The notes: generated by a model from the letters alone, not told the origin. Positions 33,442 to 46,131 are shown, counted from the stretch's first letter. The stretch is DNA of 64,000 bases from Symsagittifera roscoffensis (GCF_963678635.1 NW_026970900.1:1-64000); one strand, 5' to 3'. Program-made: numbers and translations.

Positions 33442-36400
33442 GGACGGCATAAATTGGACGTGCAGGGCAGACAACTCTCCGTGAAAGGACTGCTCGACAA
33501 CGGAGCGGTGGTCAGCGTCATGCCCATAAGCACCTGGACTCACATGGGTCTGATTCCGAATAACATCAGACTGGCCGCGGCCAATCACTGCGCAATCTAC
33601 GTGGCTGGGAGGACTCCCATCATTTCGCTGCAGCTAGAAGGAAGGCATCTCTAGATGAGTTTTCTGGTCGTCGAAAATCACGACCAATCCGAGGAGTTCA
33701 TCCTGGAAGAGACTTCGTGCGCAACTTCGACATCACGACCGACCTCAACGACGGGTTGATACGAATCAAGGATCCAGAGAGGAAGTATGAAAAGAAACCC
33801 GTTAAAAAAAATCATGCTTAACCAAGCAAAGGTGCCAATTTTCCTAGATCGGAAGGTTAGGTTGAAACCAAATTAAACTGTAATAGCGACGTTTAGGATG
33901 AAGAATTTGATTGAGCTCAGTAACAACAAACAGGTGTCTCTGGACCCCAGCCCAAACAGTAAGAGCTCAGCTGTTATAGGAAGAAGCTTCTCACTCACTC
34001 ACTCAGAGCGGACTGTGTGTGAGTGTGTTGTAGAAAACACAGGCAACAACAGTGACGATACAACGAGGAAAGAAGCTTGGCTATGCGTTGCCTTTAAACA
34101 CAGACTATCAGAATTCGGAGAACTTGAAAAATTTTAAAGTAACGGAGTGTCCATTACATGCTAACCAAGATGGTATTCTGAAAAAAATCAACGAATTGAA
34201 GTGTTTTAAGAAAGTGTTTTCCATGAAATCAGAAACAGACGATGGGCTCTCCAGTTGCTCGAATTTCCCTGAGAGACCAACAGATGTAAAAGTAGCAGTA
34301 AAAAAACCAGTCCTCCCTGAGATAGAACATCTAAAAGGTAAAATATCGGAAAAGGAATTGGATTCTCTTAGAGCAGCGTTGAATCAGTACGCGGACGTTT
34401 TTCGAAGCATAAAGCTGACATAGGTTGCTGCAACTTTGTAGAACATGAAATAGAAATAGAAGAGGGTTCAGTATCTCACAGGGAGAGAGCTAGGAGAATG
34501 ACCCCACATAAGTCGGAAGCATGCACGAAAGAGATTGAGATGTTAATGGATTACAACATGATTGAACCGTCGAGGTCCCCGTGGCCTTGCGGCGTAGTCA
34601 CGGCAAAAAAGAAACGGGGTTAACTTAGGTTTCTCGCATCGATGAGAGCCTCTCCAATTTGGGAGACGCAAAATTCTTCGCGACAATGGATTTGGGCTCT
34701 GCGTTCTGGCAAGTGCCCCTCAGAAAATAAGATCGAGAGAAAACGGGCTTCGCGTGTGAGCTGGGACTATGCAATGCGACGGCCATATTCCAACGATTAA
34801 TGACCGAGGCACTCATGAACGTGACTAACAAATATGGGATCCTTTTAATGTGTTACGTTGATGACGTGGTGATCGCAACACCAACCCAGGAGGACCATAT
34901 AGAGAGACTGGACGAGGTCTTTACTTGCACAAAAGAGGCCGGCCTGAAATGTAAACCCTCCAAGTGCGAAATCCTGTGAGACTCAATCAAGTATCTGGGT
35001 CGTCTTGAAGACAAACACGGAGTTAGACCAGACCCTGAGGCGGTCGAAGCAGTACTGACATGGAAGGCACCGAAGACCGACACGCAAGTAATGAGTTTTC
35101 TTAGATTCGCTAATTACTACCGAGATTTTATCAAAAATTATGCTGATAAGATATACCCTACGCAGCAGTTGGTGCGAAATAAGGGTAAGAAATTCAGCTG
35201 GACTGACGAGGCTCAGGTCTCTTTTGAGAACATCAAGCGCGAACTTTGCGAGGCTCCGGTCCTTTGTATGCCGACAGAAAAAGGGATGTTTGTGCTAAAC
35301 ACAGACGCATCAGCAGATGCGATATCGGGCATACTTCACCAGGAACAAGAGTGGAACGGAAGGACTGTTCTCTGACCAATAGCCTATGGGAGTAAAGTCC
35401 AAAGAGACACTGAAATGAAATACGGTGTATCGAAAGCGGAGATGTTCGCAAAGATTACCTTTGTTGAAAAGTAAAGGGCCTACTTACGGAGTGCCCCATT
35501 CAAGTTGCGTGTAGACAATCGAATTCCTGCCTGTCTCAAGAACTATTCGACGGACCAAAGCTATATTGGTCGCTGGATCGTGCGTCGGGATGGCTATCAC
35601 ATGATTATAGAGCATCGAACATGTGACAAGCACCAGAATGCCGACAGCCTTAGCAAGAAGACGGAGTTCTATGAGCGACTAGAAGAGAAGCAAGCTAACC
35701 AGGCAGTAATTAAGGATGGCTTTTTCTTTCTGGATAAAGACACCTATGACAAGCTGCTACTCACCAAATGGCTTGATAAGACAGGCAACCCATATCAAGG
35801 CACCCCCAACATCCCGTAGAAACGGCTGCTGAGATAAAAGTATTAGCAAAGGGCGATCCAGTTCCACTGGATTTGCTAGTTTGCTCAAAATTGGTGCAGC
35901 AAGAACTTATCAGGCCTAGCCCTGTTAAATATAGCCCTGCTAAACAAGACAATGAACGTAGCACCGGATGTCATACAAACGTTTCGTGACCTGCTTGACA
36001 GAGAAGTTGAAAGGCATAATCATGAATTGATTGCGACCATGCAGAGGTTGACCATCACTGAACGAACGGAGAAGAGACCGGTAGTACTCGAACCGGTCAA
36101 GAAATCAGTGTTAAAATGAGATCCAGCGTGACATGGAGGATTCAGTTCACTGATGCGAGGGAGGAGTACGAGCCGAGCTCGGACTGTTCATTCGGAGATG
36201 AAACTTTATCCGGTGAGTCAAGTCATGTCTGGCCTGGCCACGATGGTTTGTCCGGGGAGTCCACGCTGAAAGGACAAAGGGACAAAACTTTGTCCGGGGA
36301 GTCGAGAAACGTCAAGAACAAACCGGACGGCGGCGATGCAGACCCGAACAGCTCGAGTGGTGGGTCAGAATCTCAGTATTGGGAAAATATGTCAGAGACT

Positions 36401-38093
36401 ACCTCCAATTCCGACGTCTCGGAGATAGCGATTCATTCATTGCTAGTGGAATGGAAGCAGCGCGGGTTGGCTAGAGAAATGCATCAAGACCCAGACAGGG
36501 ACCGGTATACCTCCGATGAGGAGGGCACGGTAGTTGATAGTGCCGCAGATGAGCAGTGTCGAAACGTTAAACTAGATTGTTTCCGCATGCTGCGGTCGTC
36601 CGTACCAATCTGGAACCCTTAGAACAAGAGGCGACACCTTTGAAAAAGATATGGTGAGTTAAAATGATGGACGATGCCCATTCTCCGGAGATAATGTGAT
36701 TAAGACATATCTTGAAGCCAGGTGGCGACGTTCGAATCTCTTAAGGGCTCAACAAAACGTTAGGATGACGAGCAATTCAGAAAATGCATAGAAAACGGAG
36801 CACCATACGACAGCTATAATACCTTAAAGCAATTTTATTTAAACAGAAGAGGTTTGTTAAACTTGAACAAAGACGGTATTGTGGCCTGCAAGCGCAAAAA
36901 AGAAGACAAAGTCCTTTACAAATACAATTCGATAGTACTGCCATAGCCGTATCAAACTGCAAACTGAATTACTTTTTCTGTTCACACGATCAGATGGGTC
37001 ATCAAGTGTAGATGAGAAGTAAAACTGGATACAGAAGCGATTTGAATGGCCCTGCTTGAAAAGGGCCTTTGAGAAATGGATTTCTGCATGCTTGTCGTGT
37101 CAGCAAGCGAAGGATCCCAGGAAGTTGAGATTTTCCCTTCAATCGATAGAGTCATCAGGATTCAATGAAATGGCACAAATCGATCATCAGAAAATAAGCG
37201 TGAGGGCCACGGGCTATAACCAAGTGCTGGTAATTATTGATCATTTCACGAAATACGCAGATGCAGCTCTCTGCTTGACATCAACAGCGGAGAAGACGTG
37301 TGATCATTTGATAAATGTTTGGATAGCAAGACACGGCTGCCCAGTCACCTTCCAGTCAGGCATTGGTAAAGCATTCGTCGGAGATCTCACGAAGGAGTAA
37401 TGAAGAGGTCGCAAGTGGCATTGGCCCACTCGACCACTTATCATCCCCAAACGAATGGCCTGGCACACTAGTTTCCATGTTGAGAGTCTATTGCTCACGA
37501 CACGTGGACGACTGGGTTGGCACTTACCGCAGGTAATGGGCGCTTACAATAGCCCCGATCACTCCACCACGGGAAAAAGCCCGAACATGATGTTAACAGG
37601 CCACGAGAAAGCCCTCTCATTAACGTTCTTCTACCCTGAGTACAAGGGTTAGAGAAGAGCATCACAAGCGTACGTCCGTGATGTGATCAGGAGGCAACAG
37701 GAACTCAATGATCGGTGCAGGAGGAACACGCAGCAGGCTCAATTCAGGCAGAAAAGGTTTAACAAGAGGACCGCTGATGCAAAAGCCTACTCAGTTGGGG
37801 AGTATGTCTGGGTGTTCCAGGAATTTGTTCCTCCAAAGGGAACCAAAAAGTTGCTGAAAAAATGGCGAGGTCCATTTCAAATAACTGAAATGCACCAGAG
37901 TGGTCGTTTTCATCGACTGAGCACTGAACGGGCAGCTCATTACGAAAATATCAACCCGCACAATGCCTCATCGGAGGACTGGTGCTTTCCGGCTGACATG
38001 CATGACGAGGACTAATTGATAGTTGACACGGCCTGCGAGGTGACTGAAAGATGCACACGCGACCAGAACGACGGGAATGAGGTGATAGATGAC
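33442..38093 (+). repeat. 4.65-kb tandem duplication, copy 1 (pol of the Gypsy fossil)
   Basis: It contains a protease-like stretch (VKGLLDNGAVVSVMPISTW, about 33.48 kb), RT with MDLGSAFWQVPL and CYVDDVVIATP (about 34.7-34.9 kb), RNase H with FVLNTDASADAISGILHQEQ (about 35.3 kb), an acidic insert (36.1-36.6 kb) and integrase (37.0-38.0 kb; CLSCQQAKD and QVLVIIDHFTKYADAA). The whole piece recurs immediately afterwards. Both copies share the same signs of decay, so the duplication is younger than the decay. Confidence 0.9.
36116..36622 (+). pseudogene. Acidic, serine-rich insert in the Gypsy pol (also at 40,768-41,274)
   Basis: A 168-codon frame lies between RNase H and integrase. It is rich in Ser, Glu and Asp and has three LSGES units (ETLSGESS, DGLSGEST, KTLSGESR), then YTSDEEGTVVDSAADE. 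I know no standard Gypsy domain of this kind here. It may be a flexible linker or a host-factor tether. Confidence 0.5.
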
Positions 38094-41000
38094 GGCATAA
38101 ATTGGACGTGCAGGGCAGACAACTCTCCGTGAAAGGACTGCTCGACAACGGAGCGGTGGTCAGCGTCATGCCCATAAGCACCTGGACTCACATGGGTCTG
38201 ATTCCGAATAACATCAGACTGGCCGCGGCCAATCACTGCGCAATCTACGTGGCTGGGAGGACTCCCATCATTTCGCTGCAGCTAGAAGGAAGGCATCTCT
38301 AGATGAGTTTTCTGGTCGTCGAAAATCACGACCAATCCGAGGAGTTCATCCTGGAAGAGACTTCGTGCGCAATTTCGACATCACGATCGACCTCAACGAC
38401 GGGTTGATACGAATCAAGGATCCAGAGAGGAAGTATGAAAAGAAACCCGTTAAAAAAAATCATGCTTAACCAAGCAAAGGTGGCAATTTTCCTAGATCGG
38501 AAGGTTAGGTTGAAACCAAATTAAACTGTAATAGCGACGTTTAGGATGAAGAATTTGATTGAGCTCAGTAACAACAAACAGGTGTCTCTGGACCCCAGCC
38601 CAAACAGTAAGAGCTCAGCTGTTATAGGAAGAAGCTTCTCACTCACTCACTCACTCAGAGCGGACTGTGTGTGAGTGTGTTGTAGAAAACACAGGCAACA
38701 ACAGTGACGATACAACGAGGAAAGAAGCTTGGCTATGCGTTGCCTTTAAACACAGACTATCAGAATTCGGAGAACTTGAAAAATTTTAAAGTAACGGAGT
38801 GTCCATTACATGCTAACCAAGATGGTATTCTGAAAAAAATCAACGAATTGAAGTGTTTTAAGAAAGTGTTTTCCATGAAATCAGAAACAGACGATGGGCT
38901 CTCCAGTTGCTCGAATTTCCCTGAGAGACCAACAGATGTAAAAGTAGCAGTAAAAAAACCAGTCCTCCCTGAGATAGAACATCTAAAAGGTAAAATATCG
39001 GAAAAGGAATTGGATTCTCTTAGAGCAGCGTTGAATCAGTACGCGGACGTTTTTCGAAGCATAAAGCTGACATAGGTTGCTGCAACTTTGTAGAACATGA
39101 AATAGAAATAGAAGAGGGTTCAGTATCTCACAGGGAGAGAGCTAGGAGAATGACCCCACATAAGTCGGAAGCATGCACGAAAGAGATTGAGATGTTAATG
39201 GATTACAACATGATTGAACCGTCGAGGTCCCCGTGGCCTTGCGGCGTAGTCACGGCAAAAAAGAAACGGGGTTAACTTAGGTTTCTCGCATCGATGAGAG
39301 CCTCTCCAATTTGGGAGACGCAAAATTCTTCGCGACAATGGATTTGGGCTCTGCGTTCTGGCAAGTGCCCCTCAGAAAATAAGATCGAGAGAAAACGGGC
39401 TTCGCGTGTGAGCTGGGACTATGCAATGCGACGGCCATATTCCAACGATTAATGACCGAGGCACTCATGAACGTGACTAACAAATATGGGATCCTTTTAA
39501 TGTGTTACGTTGATGACGTGGTGATCGCAACACCAACCCAGGAGGACCATATAGAGAGACTGGACGAGGTCTTTACTTGCACAAAAGAGGCCGGCCTGAA
39601 ATGTAAACCCTCCAAGTGCGAAATCCTGTGAGACTCAATCAAGTATCTGGGTCGTCTTGAAGACAAACACGGAGTTAGACCAGACCCTGAGGCGGTCGAA
39701 GCAGTACTGACATGGAAGGCACCGAAGACCGACACGCAAGTAATGAGTTTTCTTAGATTCGCTAATTACTACCGAGATTTTATCAAAAATTATGCTGATA
39801 AGATATACCCTACGCAGCAGTTGGTGCGAAATAAGGGTAAGAAATTCAGCTGGACTGACGAGGCTCAGGTCTCTTTTGAGAACATCAAGCGCGAACTTTG
39901 CGAGGCTCCGGTCCTTTGTATGCCGACAGAAAAAGGGATGTTTGTGCTAAACACAGACGCATCAGCAGATGCGATATCGGGCATACTTCACCAGGAACAA
40001 GAGTGGAACGGAAGGACTGTTCTCTGACCAATAGCCTATGGGAGTAAAGTCCAAAGAGACACTGAAATGAAATACGGTGTATCGAAAGCGGAGATGTTCG
40101 CAAAGATTACCTTTGTTGAAAAGTAAAGGGCCTACTTAGGGAGTGCCCCATTCAAGTTGCGTGTAGACAATCGAATTCCTGCCTGTCTCAAGAACTATTC
40201 GACGGACCAAAGCTATATTGGTCGCTGGATCGTGCGTCGGGATGGCTATCACATGATTATAGAGCATCGAACATGTGACAAGCACCAGAATGCCGACAGC
40301 CTTAGCAAGAAGACGGAGTTCTATGAGCGACTAGAAGAGAAGCAAGCTAACCAGGCAGTAATTAAGGATGGCTTTTTCTTTCTGGATAAAGACACCTATG
40401 ACAAGCTGCTACTCACCAAATGGCTTGATAAGACAGGCAACCCATATCAAGGCACCCCCAACATCCCGTAGAAACGGCTGCTGAGATAAAAGTATTAGCA
40501 AAGGGCGATCCAGTTCCACTGGATTTGCTAGTTTGCTCAAAATTGGTGCAGCAAGAACTTATCAGGCCTAGCCCTGTTAAATATAGCCCTGCTAAACAAG
40601 ACAATGAACGTAGCACCGGATGTCATACAAACGTTTCGTGACCTGCTTGACAGAGAAGTTGAAAGGCATAATCATGAATTGATTGCGACCATGCAGAGGT
40701 TGACCATCACTGAACGAACGGAGAAGAGACCGGTAGTACTCGAACCGGTCAAGAAATCAGTGTTAAAATGAGATCCAGCGTGACATGGAGGATTCAGTTC
40801 ACTGATGCGAGGGAGGAGTACGAGCCGAGCTCGGACTGTTCATTCGGAGATGAAACTTTATCCGGTGAGTCAAGTCATGTCTGGCCTGGCCACGATGGTT
40901 TGTCCGGGGAGTCCACGCTGAAAGGACAAAGGGACAAAACTTTGTCCGGGGAGTCGAGAAACGTCAAGAACAAACCGGACGGCGGCGATGCAGACCCGAA

Positions 41001-42748
41001 CAGCTCGAGTGGTGGGTCAGAATCTCAGTATTGGGAAAATATGTCAGAGACTACCTCCAATTCCGACGTCTCGGAGATAGCGATTCATTCATTGCTAGTG
41101 GAATGGAAGCAGCGCGGGTTGGCTAGAGAAATGCATCAAGACCCAGACAGGGACCGGTATACCTCCGATGAGGAGGGCACGGTAGTTGATAGTGCCGCAG
41201 ATGAGCAGTGTCGAAACGTTAAACTAGATTGTTTCCGCATGCTGCGGTCGTCCGTACCAATCTGGAACCCTTAGAACAAGAGGCGACACCTTTGAAAAAG
41301 ATATGGTGAGTTAAAATGATGGACGATGCCCATTCTCCGGAGATAATGTGATTAAGACATATCTTGAAGCCAGGTGGCGACGTTCGAATCTCTTAAGGGC
41401 TCAACAAAACGTTAGGATGACGAGCAATTCAGAAAATGCATAGAAAACGGAGCACCATACGACAGCTATAATACCTTAAAGCAATTTTATTTAAACAGAA
41501 GAGGTTTGTTAAACTTGAACAAAGACGGTATTGTGGCCTGCAAGCGCAAAAAAGAAGACAAAGTCCTTTACAAATACAATTCGATAGTACTGCCATAGCC
41601 GTATCAAACTGCAAACTGAATTACTTTTTCTGTTCACACGATCAGATGGGTCATCAAGTGTAGATGAGAAGTAAAACTGGATACAGAAGCGATTTGAATG
41701 GCCCTGCTTGAAAAGGGCCTTTGAGAAATGGATTTCTGCATGCTTGTCGTGTCAGCAAGCGAAGGATCCCAGGAAGTTGAGATTTTCCCTTCAATCGATA
41801 GAGTCATCAGGATTCAATGAAATGGCACAAATCGATCATCAGAAAATAAGCGTGAGGGCCACGGGCTATAACCAAGTGCTGGTAATTATTGATCATTTCA
41901 CGAAATACGCAGATGCAGCTCTCTGCTTGACATCAACAGCGGAGAAGACGTGTGATCATTTGATAAATGTTTGGATAGCAAGACACGGCTGCCCAGTCAC
42001 CTTCCAGTCAGGCATTGGTAAAGCATTCGTCGGAGATCTCACGAAGGAGTAATGAAGAGGTCGCAAGTGGCATTGGCCCACTCGACCACTTATCATCCCC
42101 AAACGAATGGCCTGGCACACTAGTTTCCATGTTGAGAGTCTATTGCTCACGACACGTGGACGACTGGGTTGGCACTTACCGCAGGTAATGGGCGCTTACA
42201 ATAGCCCCGAACACTCCACCACGGGAAAAAGCCCGAACATGATGTTAACAGGCCACGAGAAAGCCCTCTCATTAACGTTCTTCTACCCTGAGTACAAGGG
42301 TTAGAGAAGAGCATCACAAGCGTACGTCCGTGATGTGATCAGGAGGCAACAGGAACTCAATGATCGGTGCAGGAGGAACACGCAGCAGGCTCAATTCAGG
42401 CAGAAAAGGAGGTTTAACAAGAGGACCGCTGATGCAAAAGCCTACTCAGTTGGGGAGTATGTCTGGGTGTTCCAGGAATTTGTTCCTCCAAAGGGAACCA
42501 AAAAGTTGCTGAAAAAATGGCGAGGTCCATTTCAAATAACTGAAATGCACCAGAGTGGTCGTTTTCATCGACTGAGCACTGAACGGGCAGCTCATTACGA
42601 AAATATCAACCCGCACAATGCCTCATCGGAGGACTGGTGCTTTCCGGCTGACATGCATGACGAGGACTAATTGATAGTTGACACGGCCTGCGAGGTGACT
42701 GAAAGATGCACACGCGACCAGAACGACGGGAATGAGGTGATAGATGAC
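38094..42748 (+). repeat. 4.65-kb tandem duplication, copy 2
   Basis: It matches copy 1 except for about five substitutions and two short length changes, so divergence is near 0.1 percent. The word gacgg is common to the upstream break, the downstream break and the junction, a 5-bp microhomology. The fossil continues past this copy into its acidic tail. Confidence 0.9.
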
Positions 42749-43370
42749 GGTGATCTGCCACTTGACCTGGAATTGACCGAGCGAGTGGAGGTTGATGACT
42801 AAACCCTACCAGATGCCGAAGAGGACTGGGACTGCCCAGATCAGACCGAAGTTGAAAAAGGAGTAGAGCCAGACTTTTCCTTCACCATGGAGACGTGCCA
42901 GGACAAGAGGGGAAGGAATAAAAAGAAATACAACCCGTATGGTCATGCCTTTGTCGTGGACAGGATTGTTTTGAGTGATGTGGCGGACCCGTTAGTGGGT
43001 CTGGACCAAATAGTGGTGTCACAGGAGATCGACCTGATCAACGACACAGACCAGGACTGAATCGACGATGGCTCGAAACTGGAAGTGGAATTCGAACCTA
43101 AGGCAGAACAGATGAATGAGAAAGAGTTGACAAACTTCCGAGTGATCGAATGGCTCCATGATCTACCTGCAGATCCCAAGGAGACAATCCTGACAATTCA
43201 GGATGTCTATCAGACTAGCATCATATACATCAGTCACGACAACACCGAGTGGAACTGGATCACTCCAAATAGTCCCTTACGTGTTCCCGAATCCAATCTC
43301 GATCTGCTCGATTCTGGGCGATCGACGGGGACGTCGATGGATTTTTTGTCCGAGGAGTGGGCGTAGGACT
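42749..43370 (+). pseudogene. Acidic tail after the Gypsy integrase
   Basis: The frames are rich in Asp and Glu (LPDAEEDWDCPDQTEVEKG; NEKELTNFRVIEWLHDLPAD), with no chromodomain visible. It sits between integrase and the macrodomain-like end and probably belongs to the same polyprotein. Broken. Confidence 0.4.
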
Positions 43371-43382
43371 CTCCCACACCAA

Positions 43383-43920
43383 ATGATCAAAACATTAAAA
43401 TCGGCAAAAGAAATAGGAGAACTGGAAACGGAGGGCGAAAACGCTACAAAACCGCTTTTTGGACGAATTTTCGAGTCACAGTTTGATCTACCGAATCACT
43501 GCTCAAACAACATCATTGTCACAGACAGTGATTTCATACTCACGGAACGTACGTGCGCTATACCGATGACCGCTGATGTAATTTTTAAAACAGCACTAGC
43601 GGCCGACTTTAAGAGAGAGTACAATAATATCGAGTTTTTGTGGAAACAGAGGCCTGGTGAGGGAGGGATGATAGCGTTCCACCCTGTTGCATCACAGATA
43701 CCAGGAAATTACTTGTGTTTCTTGGTAAAAAAGGCCTTTGACAGACAACATGTGTGTCCCGAGAGTTTTGTGCTGGCACTAACTTGACTCAGGGTCTTCC
43801 TAGTTGACAGAGGGGTGACCTCGCTCTCGTTGCCTGTCTATGATCCCAATTGGGGAAATTGCATCCGAGAGTGCTATATGCCCTAGTACGTGTAATATTT
43901 TCGGCAACGGATAAAGATGT
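43383..43920 (+). pseudogene. Macrodomain-like end of the Gypsy fossil
   Basis: Text from about 43,500 follows the pattern of TARG1/OARD1-type macrodomains, which bind or hydrolyse ADP-ribose. A short strand ends in DSDFIL. The stretch CAIPMTADVIFKTALAADFK is comparable with the AH.IS.D..MGAGIA..FK part of that family. PGEGGMIAFHP and GNYLCFLVKKAFDRQH fit the next strands and the YY.ITK-like strand. Beyond it, short remnants LSLPVYDPN and IFSATDKD resemble the family's closing segments. Assignment rests on pattern only. ADP-ribose binding cannot be judged. Broken. Confidence 0.5.
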
Positions 43921-43960
43921 TTTTTTTACATAAAAAAGTACTACCTGAGCATATGTTAGA

Positions 43961-44453
43961 GATCTATTTAGTGTTGCGTGAACAGTTGTTGGTTAGTGTT
44001 ATTGTTGTCGGTACTTGCATAAATAGTTTTTGTTAGGTTTAGTTTTTAAACATTAGGATTAGATTTTAGGATAATTGTTAGTTATTAGGTTTTTGTATAC
44101 TAGTGTTTATGTATAGTATTGATATTTTGTGATTAAATTGTGGTTATGATTGTGTGATGATTATGTAATTGTGAGCCGGACTATACCAGATGTGAAAGGT
44201 GACAGCGTTCAATTGTATTACATTTGACAAGATCGCAGGTGAACGATCCACCTGGGTGCTAGCTTTTAAACTAGGAACAAAAAGTGAATTTCAACTGACT
44301 GCTTTTAAAGGAAATGGATGATGTCTTGATTTTAAGATGAGATAGCTTGTATGATTAATCTGAAACGTGACTTGTCTTTTAGATCGTGATTGATCTTACA
44401 ATGTTTATTGAACTTGCACTGAAATTGAAGAGACAAAACCTACACGAGAAACC
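43961..44453. other. AT-rich gap before the unknown gene block
   Basis: There is no reading frame. The sequence is rich in TTAGG-, GTTAG- and TTGTTAG-like words near 44,030-44,100, without a regular period. It separates the Gypsy fossil from the next ATG and may hold a promoter or an ancient terminal region; I cannot tell. Confidence 0.4.
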
Positions 44454-44969
44454 ATGAGTGACACAAATGACTTAATGAATTTTATTTCAGCGAGCCTAAG
44501 AACGACTCTCGACGAGGTGTATCAGCGGTTGATTGATTGTAATTTTGGATTGAAAGCACCGGAGTTAGCGATGTTCACCGTCGCACTCCTTAATGCGATG
44601 GGAAGAGAAGGCTGTTGGGACCGCCCCACAGAATTAGTGTTCATGCTGGCTTTCGCCGAGTCCGGTACCACCGAGCGGAGCAGAAATCGACTCATGCGAT
44701 GGAGACGCGGAGAGATGTCTGGGCATAACCTGGCTCGTGAGCCAGGGTTAGGCGAACAGAGGGATCATAGGCTGGGAGAGATGCCAAGGCCAGTACACGA
44801 CAGTTCCTCTCTTCGGATCAAAAAGATCTTGCGAAGGGCCGGCTCCATCGCATTCTGTGGACTCACCAACTGCAGCTTCACCGTCAAAGAGATCGAAAAA
44901 CAGACGGCAGAAACCAGTAAAACTCTCAAAAAAATGACAAAGACTGGGAAGAATTGTGCGCAAGTTTGA
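44454..44969 (+). CDS. Unknown protein, first of the plus-strand block
   Basis: The ATG at 44,454 lies in a fair start context (gaaaccatgag) and begins 171 codons. Residues 1-75 look folded and helical (TTLDEVYQRLIDCNFGLKAP, then LAMFTVALLNAMGREG). The middle is arginine- and glutamate-rich, and the last 45 residues are lysine- and threonine-rich. I recognise no family. GC content is like that of the Gypsy fossil just upstream. It may be a gag-like or accessory protein of the same or another element. Because such an origin is possible, I treat the whole block as a fossil. Confidence 0.45.
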   Translation: MSDTNDLMNFISASLRTTLDEVYQRLIDCNFGLKAPELAMFTVALLNAMGREGCWDRPTELVFMLAFAESGTTERSRNRLMRWRRGEMSGHNLAREPGLGEQRDHRLGEMPRPVHDSSSLRIKKILRRAGSIAFCGLTNCSFTVKEIEKQTAETSKTLKKMTKTGKNCAQV

Positions 44970-46131
44970 CGAATACAAAGAGAAAGTGAAAGATCGCAAC
45001 GATTGGAAGAGAAAGTATGACGAGTTACAGATCGCTTTCAAGGAGGAGGAGGTAAGGCACCTGAAGGAACTCTACAATGCGAGAGCGAGCAGGACGCACC
45101 AGATGTCCTGGCGATGTTGTGGCCCGAAACGACAACCAAAGCTAAGGCTCAAGAGCTTTACAGAGCTAGTGAGGTGACAGCCCCGCAACGAGTGAGCTCG
45201 CCTTCAAACGCGAGAAATACGATACCTGATCCCTCAGATACCTACTTGGCACCTCAGTTTAAGGAGAAGTTTGAGCAGATGGCCAAAGCTACGATGCAGG
45301 AGATACGCCGAGCAAGGAAGATAAGCTTGGGTAGGATCGTTCCTTCTCAGCGTGCAGGCCAGTCGCCCGTCATGAAAGAAAAGACAGCAAATCCCACAGA
45401 ACCGGTCGGTTCGGTAACGAAGGGAGCCAAAGTGAGGTCCCGAGTGATCGACATCCGAAAGGATCTCAATAACCAAAGAACGTTTGGGCAGGTTGCCGCA
45501 GAACACCTGAGGGCCTTCCTGAATGGTATGACCTGGAAATCGGCGACGATCCACCAACGGGTGCCAACTGGCAGCCAACGCCGGTTCCTAGGATATAGCT
45601 TGGTGAGGGATCTGAAAAATATCCTCGTGGTGAGACAGACCGCTGTAATCTCTTTTGGCGGAGCCTCAATGGTTCAAGTGATCAAGATGATGGAACTACA
45701 GATTGGTGATCGGGTGGGTACACTAACCTTGATGATAGGGACTAACGACGATTCAAGGAACCCCGTCACCCCTGAGGCGAAGTGGGAACCATTGTTGATC
45801 TGCCTCCTCAACGAGTTGAAGGAGAAGTATAGATCGAGGATTGTGTGCTTGTGTACCATCCCTCTCAGCCCAGACGCCGGCTCACCAATAACCAACTTCA
45901 TGAATGGGAATGCTACTCAGTGGAATACGATGATCAGGAACACAATTGCAGCTAACACTCCGGCTGATGGAGATCGAGAATGCGCTGAGAATGGTGGACC
46001 ATAGTGCCTTAACGAGGGACGGGATTCATTACCCAACAAGGCATTCAGTGGATAAACGACGCATTTCAAACGGAGATAGAAGAGATGCAAGCCGAAGTAC
46101 GGACGATTGTCAATCCGGTGGTACGAGGTAG
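44956..46131 (+). pseudogene. SGNH/GDSL hydrolase-like protein
   Basis: It starts with a charged helical stretch (44,956-45,177) and a basic, proline-rich linker. The domain then shows the SGNH blocks in order: GYSLVRDLKNI (near 45,590, in the place of block I), ISFGGASMVQV (block II-like, near 45,655), LMIGTNDDS (block III GxND, near 45,735) and LTRDGIHYPTRH (block V DxxH, near 46,020). Such esterase-like domains occur in some retroelements, including CR1-type LINEs, and in giant Penelope-related elements of rotifers. Here it lies 1.5 kb after a Gypsy fossil. Broken; the substrate is unknown. Confidence 0.6.

Larger units (their letters stand above)
31500..43960 (+). mobile_element. Gypsy-type retroelement fossil, LTRs not found
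   Basis: On the plus strand, in order: gag-like proteins (31.87-33.02 kb) with a CCHC knuckle, protease, RT with YVDD, RNase H, an acidic serine-rich insert, integrase, an acidic tail and a macrodomain-like end. The order of protease, RT, RNase H and integrase is that of Gypsy elements. A 4.65-kb part of pol is present twice in tandem. It is badly broken, with well over ten interruptions per copy. I searched both sides by eye for LTRs and found none, so the ends are approximate. GC content is higher than in the arms. Confidence 0.8.

Noticed and set aside
44030-44100. Telomere-like repeats (TTAGG/TTAG words)
   Set aside because: The words are scattered with no regular period, so it is not a telomeric array.
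31500-44450. LTRs for the Gypsy fossil
   Set aside because: I compared 30.7-31.9 kb with 43.8-44.45 kb and 53.05-53.56 kb by eye and found no convincing direct repeat.
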